From contig CALAVC010000015.1 of the NCBI GenBank assembly GCA_937892095.1, forward strand, positions 1-8,178: a stretch of DNA of 8,178 nucleotides. The letters are read 5' to 3'. Position numbers and translations under genes: made by a program. Below the pieces are notes generated by a model, which was not told the DNA's origin, searched no databases, and was given only the letters and a program-made list of their open reading frames with translations. Below, in pieces: positions 4,674 through 8,178 of this stretch (positions are counted from its first letter, which is position 1; each line of letters begins with the position of its first letter). Origin of the DNA: an uncultured Bacteroidales bacterium (GTDB lineage: Bacteria; Bacteroidota; Bacteroidia; Bacteroidales; Marinilabiliaceae).

Positions 4674-6543
4674 CGCTTAGTCCCACCAATATTGTTGCCT
4701 TAGGCAATGGGAAACCCTCGACCGTTTCATACTCTTTGGCTAATATGTTTTCTGCCTTTAGGTATGCTGCAGCTTGTGGTAGAAAAGAGTATTGTACATC
4801 AGCATTCCAAAGGACAAAATCTTCTGTGTGGCTATTGTCTTGACTAATGTTGGTGCGTAGCCCCGATACGTACTGAATATTTGTTCCACCCTCAAAGTTC
4901 CCTTGTCGCATACGTCCGAAGACGTTTAGTTTGTGTTTGGGTGCTGCCAAGACAGCGTTCTGCGTGTAAAGATACGAATAGTTAAGTCCGACAGTGGAGT
5001 GGGGCGTTAGTCTGAAGGTTGCCTCTGCTTCCAGTCCTTTGTGTGTGTTGTTACCCGTGTTTTCGTTGCGTGGATTGCCATCCACCACGATGGTTTGTAT
5101 CATGTTGTCAGCGTCTATCAAGAATAGGTTCATGCCCCATTTCAGTCGGCGGTGTACGAGAAATTGGCTAAAAGCCACTTCGTAGTTCATTAGGCTTTCA
5201 GCGTCAAGATTTTCGTTGCGCGACTTAAACATGTAGAGTTCTTTGATTGTGGGGTTTCTGAAGCCTTTGCTTGTCAGCACGCGGAAGTCGGTATGCCCGT
5301 TGACATGCCACGTTAGTCCGGCTTGCGGAATAGTGGCTGTCCCCGCTGTAGAATGGTGGTCAAGGCGCATGCCGAGGTCAAGTGTTATGTACGAGAGAAT
5401 GTCTTGTCGCAATTCGGCATAGCCAGCCGTGCTATTGATGTATTCGTCGGCAAGGACAGTCTCTGTACCGTCTGCTTTGGCTTCGTTCCACGACCGACCG
5501 CCTATGCGTTGCACGTCTGCACCAAGCGTAAGGCGTCCGCCAGTCCAAAATGTCATCGACTGGTGTGCACTAATGCCCATTAGTCTGTCTGTCGAACGGA
5601 AATAATATGTTTTGGGTTCATCGCCTTCGTGATAGCCATCGTCTATTTTGTGTCGGCCCCAGCTGACGTAGGCCGACAGACCGCCTGCCGTCTTGGTGTG
5701 CTTATTATCGATGTTTAGACTTGCCGAGCCTCGAAGAATCTTTTGGTCGTTATCTATATAAGGATTATCGACAGTGCCAGGGTTCGAAGAGTAGAACTGC
5801 GTTAGGTCTGCATCGGTCTGTATGTGCCAATGTTCAGTCGGCTCAACAGCTATTTGTATGCGTCCGCCCAATTGCCAAAAGTGCATATTGTCGCGGTGTC
5901 CATCGGTGCGCTCATAGTCTACCGATGCCATGCTACTAAATTTGTTACGCCTTGTCCGATTGGCAATGTTAGCCATGAATGTACCATACGACCCTCCGCC
6001 AACGTTCGCGTCGGTCTCTACACAATTGTCGTCACTCCGATGGCTTACGATGTTTATGACGCCTCCCATGGCGTTAGAGCCGTAGAGAACCGATGCCGGA
6101 CCACGAAGCACTTCGATGCGTTCTACTCCATTGCCTCGGTAGGCATCGGCAATGCTGTGCCCCATGGTCCCCTGATATTGTGGATGACCGTCTATGAGGA
6201 CAAGCACTCCCGTCGTGGGCTGACCGCCTATGCCACGAATGCTAATGCCACCTGTGCCACCTGTCGATACACCGTAGCCCAACACACCACGCGATGTCGT
6301 GAACAGTCCCGGCACGTTTTCGTTAAGCGACGAGACAATGCTTGGTTTGTGGGTGCTCTCCAACGTTTCTCGCCCGATGATGTTAACCGTCATCGGCACG
6401 TGCCGCACGTCGGTCTGTACGCGTGTGCCAGTTACGGTTACTTCGTCAATGTGGCGCATTAGTTGGGCTATGGAGTCGTTCTGTGCCGCTGTGGGTAGTG
6501 CGATGGCAATCAGCAGTGTGCTGACGATATTTTGTGTGTTCAC
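4657..6543 (-). CDS. TonB-dependent outer-membrane receptor, FepA/BtuB type
   Basis: This is a 22-stranded-barrel type receptor that imports a scarce ligand through the outer membrane with TonB energy. From the GTG at 6543 it is 628 residues. A signal peptide ends near PTAA-Q21; a TonB box, DEVTVTGTR, lies at 33-41; the plug covers about 45-170 and includes SIRGIGG, VLVLIDGHPQYQG and the hallmark RIEVLRGPASVLYGSNAMGGVINI block (142-165); the barrel fills the rest. It lacks the N-terminal carboxypeptidase-like extension of SusC proteins, so it is more like siderophore, heme or cobalamin receptors than glycan ones. The longest open frame begins at a TTG at 6573, but that TTG is the end of a perfect -7 promoter box; GTG 6543 gives a normal signal peptide. 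The protein ends in ...KLGR rather than the usual aromatic residue. It follows a WYL regulator on the same strand. The ligand is unknown. Confidence 0.93.
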   Translation of the reverse strand: MNTQNIVSTLLIAIALPTAAQNDSIAQLMRHIDEVTVTGTRVQTDVRHVPMTVNIIGRETLESTHKPSIVSSLNENVPGLFTTSRGVLGYGVSTGGTGGISIRGIGGQPTTGVLVLIDGHPQYQGTMGHSIADAYRGNGVERIEVLRGPASVLYGSNAMGGVINIVSHRSDDNCVETDANVGGGSYGTFMANIANRTRRNKFSSMASVDYERTDGHRDNMHFWQLGGRIQIAVEPTEHWHIQTDADLTQFYSSNPGTVDNPYIDNDQKILRGSASLNIDNKHTKTAGGLSAYVSWGRHKIDDGYHEGDEPKTYYFRSTDRLMGISAHQSMTFWTGGRLTLGADVQRIGGRSWNEAKADGTETVLADEYINSTAGYAELRQDILSYITLDLGMRLDHHSTAGTATIPQAGLTWHVNGHTDFRVLTSKGFRNPTIKELYMFKSRNENLDAESLMNYEVAFSQFLVHRRLKWGMNLFLIDADNMIQTIVVDGNPRNENTGNNTHKGLEAEATFRLTPHSTVGLNYSYLYTQNAVLAAPKHKLNVFGRMRQGNFEGGTNIQYVSGLRTNISQDNSHTEDFVLWNADVQYSFLPQAAAYLKAENILAKEYETVEGFPLPKATILVGLSVKLGR

Positions 6544-6570
6544 TGTGCGATTTTGTTGTGTTAATGTGTG

Positions 6571-6601
6571 CAAAGGTAGATGTTTGGGCTATATTTTCAT
6601 T
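6571..6601 (-). promoter_or_regulatory. promoter of the TonB receptor gene
   Basis: On the minus strand TACCTTTG (6578-6571) is a perfect Bacteroidetes -7 box. AATG (6601-6598), 19 bases upstream, is a poor -33 match and lies within the last codons of the WYL regulator gene. Transcription would start near 6565, leaving a leader of about 20 bases before the GTG at 6543. This lets the receptor be expressed apart from the genes before it. Confidence 0.55.
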
Positions 6602-7491
6602 TTTCGAATCTTTTGGCGCAAATAGTCTTTGAGGCTTTCGGGCGACACGACTTCAACATCGTCGAATAGTCCGAGGACGAACCTGCCGATGCCTGCAAAT
6701 CCGCACACACTGGTTTGTAGTCGCCAATGTGTTTCGTCAATAGGGCTTATGCAGTTTTTGGCAAGCGGATACTCTTCTAAAAGCAAGTTGCGTGCTCGTA
6801 CTCCAAGACGCACTTCTATGCTTGTACGCTCCGTGCCCCCTATGCGAAAAATGTCGGTCGATGTCCTGACATGTCGGTCGGTGTGTTGCCACGTGTCGGC
6901 AAGCACTTCGACCGATGCAAATCGGCTTGTGTTGAATTGTTTCACCCGATTGTTGTCGTCGATGTCGACGCACCACACGCCAACGTAGTCGGTCGTGAAG
7001 TCGAAAGGCTCCACGTGCCTGTTGGCCACAATTCCCGAATTGGCCGACCTATAGCCAATCAATCGCACCTGACGATGATGACCAATGGCTTCGCGCAAGG
7101 TCGTTATGTTGTTTGCTTTTTGCTCTGTTATGGTGCTTTCTGCAACTGTCCCTATATTGCACACCGACGCCATTTTACGCCTCAATTCTGCTTTGAGTGG
7201 GTTTCTGTCATGAAGCGAATCGAGCAACTGACCCACAAGAGTCGCTTCTTCGGGCGAGAAGTGTATAAGTTCGCTAATGTCGCTTATGCCACGCGTCTCT
7301 TTGCCAAGTTTATACACACCCTTCGACTTGCTGAAGACAACGAACCCCGCATCTCTAAAAGTATCCAAATAGCGATATATGGAGCGTTGTGATGTGCAGA
7401 GCATTTCCGAGAGTTGCTCAACGGTATAGTCGACGGGGCTTGTCATTAGCCCTATCAGTCTGAGGGTGCGCTCAATCTTTGGTTGCTCCAT
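6589..7491 (-). CDS. HTH-WYL transcriptional regulator
   Basis: The 300-residue protein has the three-part build of WYL regulators: a winged helix-turn-helix of HTH_11 type at about 5-62 (ERTLRLIGLM, 'YTVEQLSEML', 'SQRSIYRYLDTFRDAGF', 'VYKLG'), a WYL domain at about 125-205, and a WCX-like C-terminal extension at about 224-295. WYL domains sense ligands such as nucleic acid fragments or small metabolites and alter DNA binding. In the position of the Trp-Tyr-Leu motif it has Trp173-Cys174-Val175 (VGVWCVDID), with Pro162 and Arg190 in typical places. It starts 9 bases after the arabinofuranosidase stop and ends about 45 bases before the receptor start, so it likely belongs to the same operon and may control it. 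The ligand and targets are unknown. Confidence 0.9.
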   Translation of the reverse strand: MEQPKIERTLRLIGLMTSPVDYTVEQLSEMLCTSQRSIYRYLDTFRDAGFVVFSKSKGVYKLGKETRGISDISELIHFSPEEATLVGQLLDSLHDRNPLKAELRRKMASVCNIGTVAESTITEQKANNITTLREAIGHHRQVRLIGYRSANSGIVANRHVEPFDFTTDYVGVWCVDIDDNNRVKQFNTSRFASVEVLADTWQHTDRHVRTSTDIFRIGGTERTSIEVRLGVRARNLLLEEYPLAKNCISPIDETHWRLQTSVCGFAGIGRFVLGLFDDVEVVSPESLKDYLRQKIRKMKI

Positions 7492-7500
7492 GTGCAGACG

Positions 7501-8178
7501 CTATAGTTCTATGACATAAAAAGCATAGGGTGGCAAGACTATGCGTCCTTGTGCATCGGTCGATATTTTGCTTTGTTGCAAGTTGGTACTCTTGTCTTTG
7601 GGGCGACCGCTTATGCCCTCGAAAGAATATGTAGTGTTGCTCTTCAGTGTGTTGGTCGTCAGACAAAGCGACGTCGGTAATGTGTTGACAACTTTAAGAA
7701 ACGTCTTGCCAGAGCCACTATCTTTGACCACGCTTATGGCTGTTCGATGTATTACTTCGGGCTGTGCGCTAAGTGTAGACGAAATGTAGGTGTCCCCACT
7801 GTGTCTTCCGAAAAGCATTTGAGTGTAGTAGCTTGGCGTAAGGCTTGGAGCGTCGCCACCGCGAAAGTATATCATGTCGGGTGCCCAGTTAGAGTGCAGT
7901 GTGTTGCATAGCAATGGCGCATAGCTACTCATGCGGACAATGTCGGCATTTCGTTCCACGTTGCAAAGGTGAAAAGCTTCGCATAGTGCACCCTCCATAT
8001 TACTCCTGTTGCCCACTTTGACAGAATATTCGCCCAAATATACCGAAGGTCCTTGGCGGTCATAATTGTCATAGTAATGGGCGTTGTTCAGAAACCAACC
8101 GGGGTTTTCATAATAGTGCTCATCGACCATGTCAATGAACTTTTTGTTTGCCTTTGCAAATCGCCAGCCCTCGACGTA
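7501..8178 (-). CDS. GH51 alpha-L-arabinofuranosidase, C-terminal part
   Basis: The frame stays open to the right edge, so the 5' end is outside; 225 residues are visible. They match the end of GH51 alpha-L-arabinofuranosidases, which remove arabinose side chains from arabinoxylan or arabinan. The end of the catalytic barrel carries DEHYYENPGWF, the spacing 'YDNYDRQGPSVYLGEYSV' with Glu50 of the fragment (codon 8031-8029) in the position of the catalytic nucleophile, then 'ALCEAFHLCNVERNADIVRMSSYAPLL' and 'NWAPDMIYF', all near-invariant in the family. The C-terminal beta-sandwich follows from about residue 100 and ends in LPPYAFYVIEL. An internal ATG at 8130 is not a start: 16 conserved residues precede it in frame. 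The WYL regulator begins 9 bases downstream. Full enzymes of this kind are usually 600-850 residues, and a signal peptide cannot be judged here. Confidence 0.94.
   Translation of the reverse strand, partial: YVEGWRFAKANKKFIDMVDEHYYENPGWFLNNAHYYDNYDRQGPSVYLGEYSVKVGNRSNMEGALCEAFHLCNVERNADIVRMSSYAPLLCNTLHSNWAPDMIYFRGGDAPSLTPSYYTQMLFGRHSGDTYISSTLSAQPEVIHRTAISVVKDSGSGKTFLKVVNTLPTSLCLTTNTLKSNTTYSFEGISGRPKDKSTNLQQSKISTDAQGRIVLPPYAFYVIEL

Noticed and set aside
5824..6462. Long open frame (212 codons) on the + strand opposite the TonB receptor
   Set aside because: Its composition (many Cys, His, Arg, Val) is that of a shadow frame; no start context, no domain, and the opposite strand holds a clear receptor plug.
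6850..6879. Tandem repeat of ATGTCGGTCG with a 20-base period in the WYL gene
   Set aside because: Two short copies in a stretch biased to GTCG words; the period is not a multiple of three and the reading frame is normal.
6871..7392. Open frame of 173 codons on the + strand opposite the WYL gene
   Set aside because: Shadow of a well-supported regulator; no recognisable domain or start context.

Overview
The window looks like a Bacteroidales chromosome segment, possibly Prevotellaceae or a relative. Supporting signs are a cysteine-free type B ribosomal protein L31, a small secreted protein with a type IX secretion (T9SS)-like C-terminal domain, a secreted protein with a Bacteroidetes-type N-terminal stem domain, A-rich start regions without Shine-Dalgarno sequences, and perfect Bacteroidetes -7 promoter boxes (TAnnTTTG) at two genes. 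Genus cannot be fixed from the sequence alone. No transposase, integrase, CRISPR array, tRNA or rRNA was seen.

Left part (1-1182, + strand): the 3' end of an operon. It holds the end of a small membrane protein, a MotA/TolQ/ExbB-type proton channel subunit and a DUF2149 protein whose membrane helix resembles ExbD. They are packed 6 and 2 bases apart and closed by a strong intrinsic terminator. This trio resembles the distal end of hmu-type heme acquisition operons of Bacteroidales, so it probably powers an outer-membrane import step. The link to heme is inferred, because the diagnostic upstream genes lie outside the window.

Middle (1183-3336, + strand): first, a two-gene unit for exported proteins, with a candidate promoter before it and a terminator after it. 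Next comes rpmE2 (L31) behind a textbook Bacteroidetes promoter that overlaps a 17-base dyad, with two degenerate copies at helical spacing. After rpmE2 lies a 170-base gene-free stretch that can fold into nested helices and ends in an intrinsic terminator 20 bases before mtaB. It is either a small RNA, the rpmE2 3' UTR, or an attenuating leader of mtaB.

Right part: mtaB (3357-4673, +), a tRNA methylthiotransferase, contains a perfect 13-bp hairpin inside its coding sequence. Its last 17 bases overlap a convergent TonB-dependent receptor gene. On the minus strand the order of transcription is GH51 alpha-L-arabinofuranosidase (5' end outside the window), then a WYL-type regulator, then the TonB-dependent receptor, with gaps of 9 bases and about 45 bases. 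The receptor seems to have its own promoter, whose -7 box shows that the longest open frame for the receptor starts too far upstream; a GTG at 6543 is the better start. A hemicellulose-trimming enzyme beside a metabolite-sensor-like regulator and a FepA/BtuB-class receptor, with no SusC/SusD pair in view, is the most unusual gene combination here.
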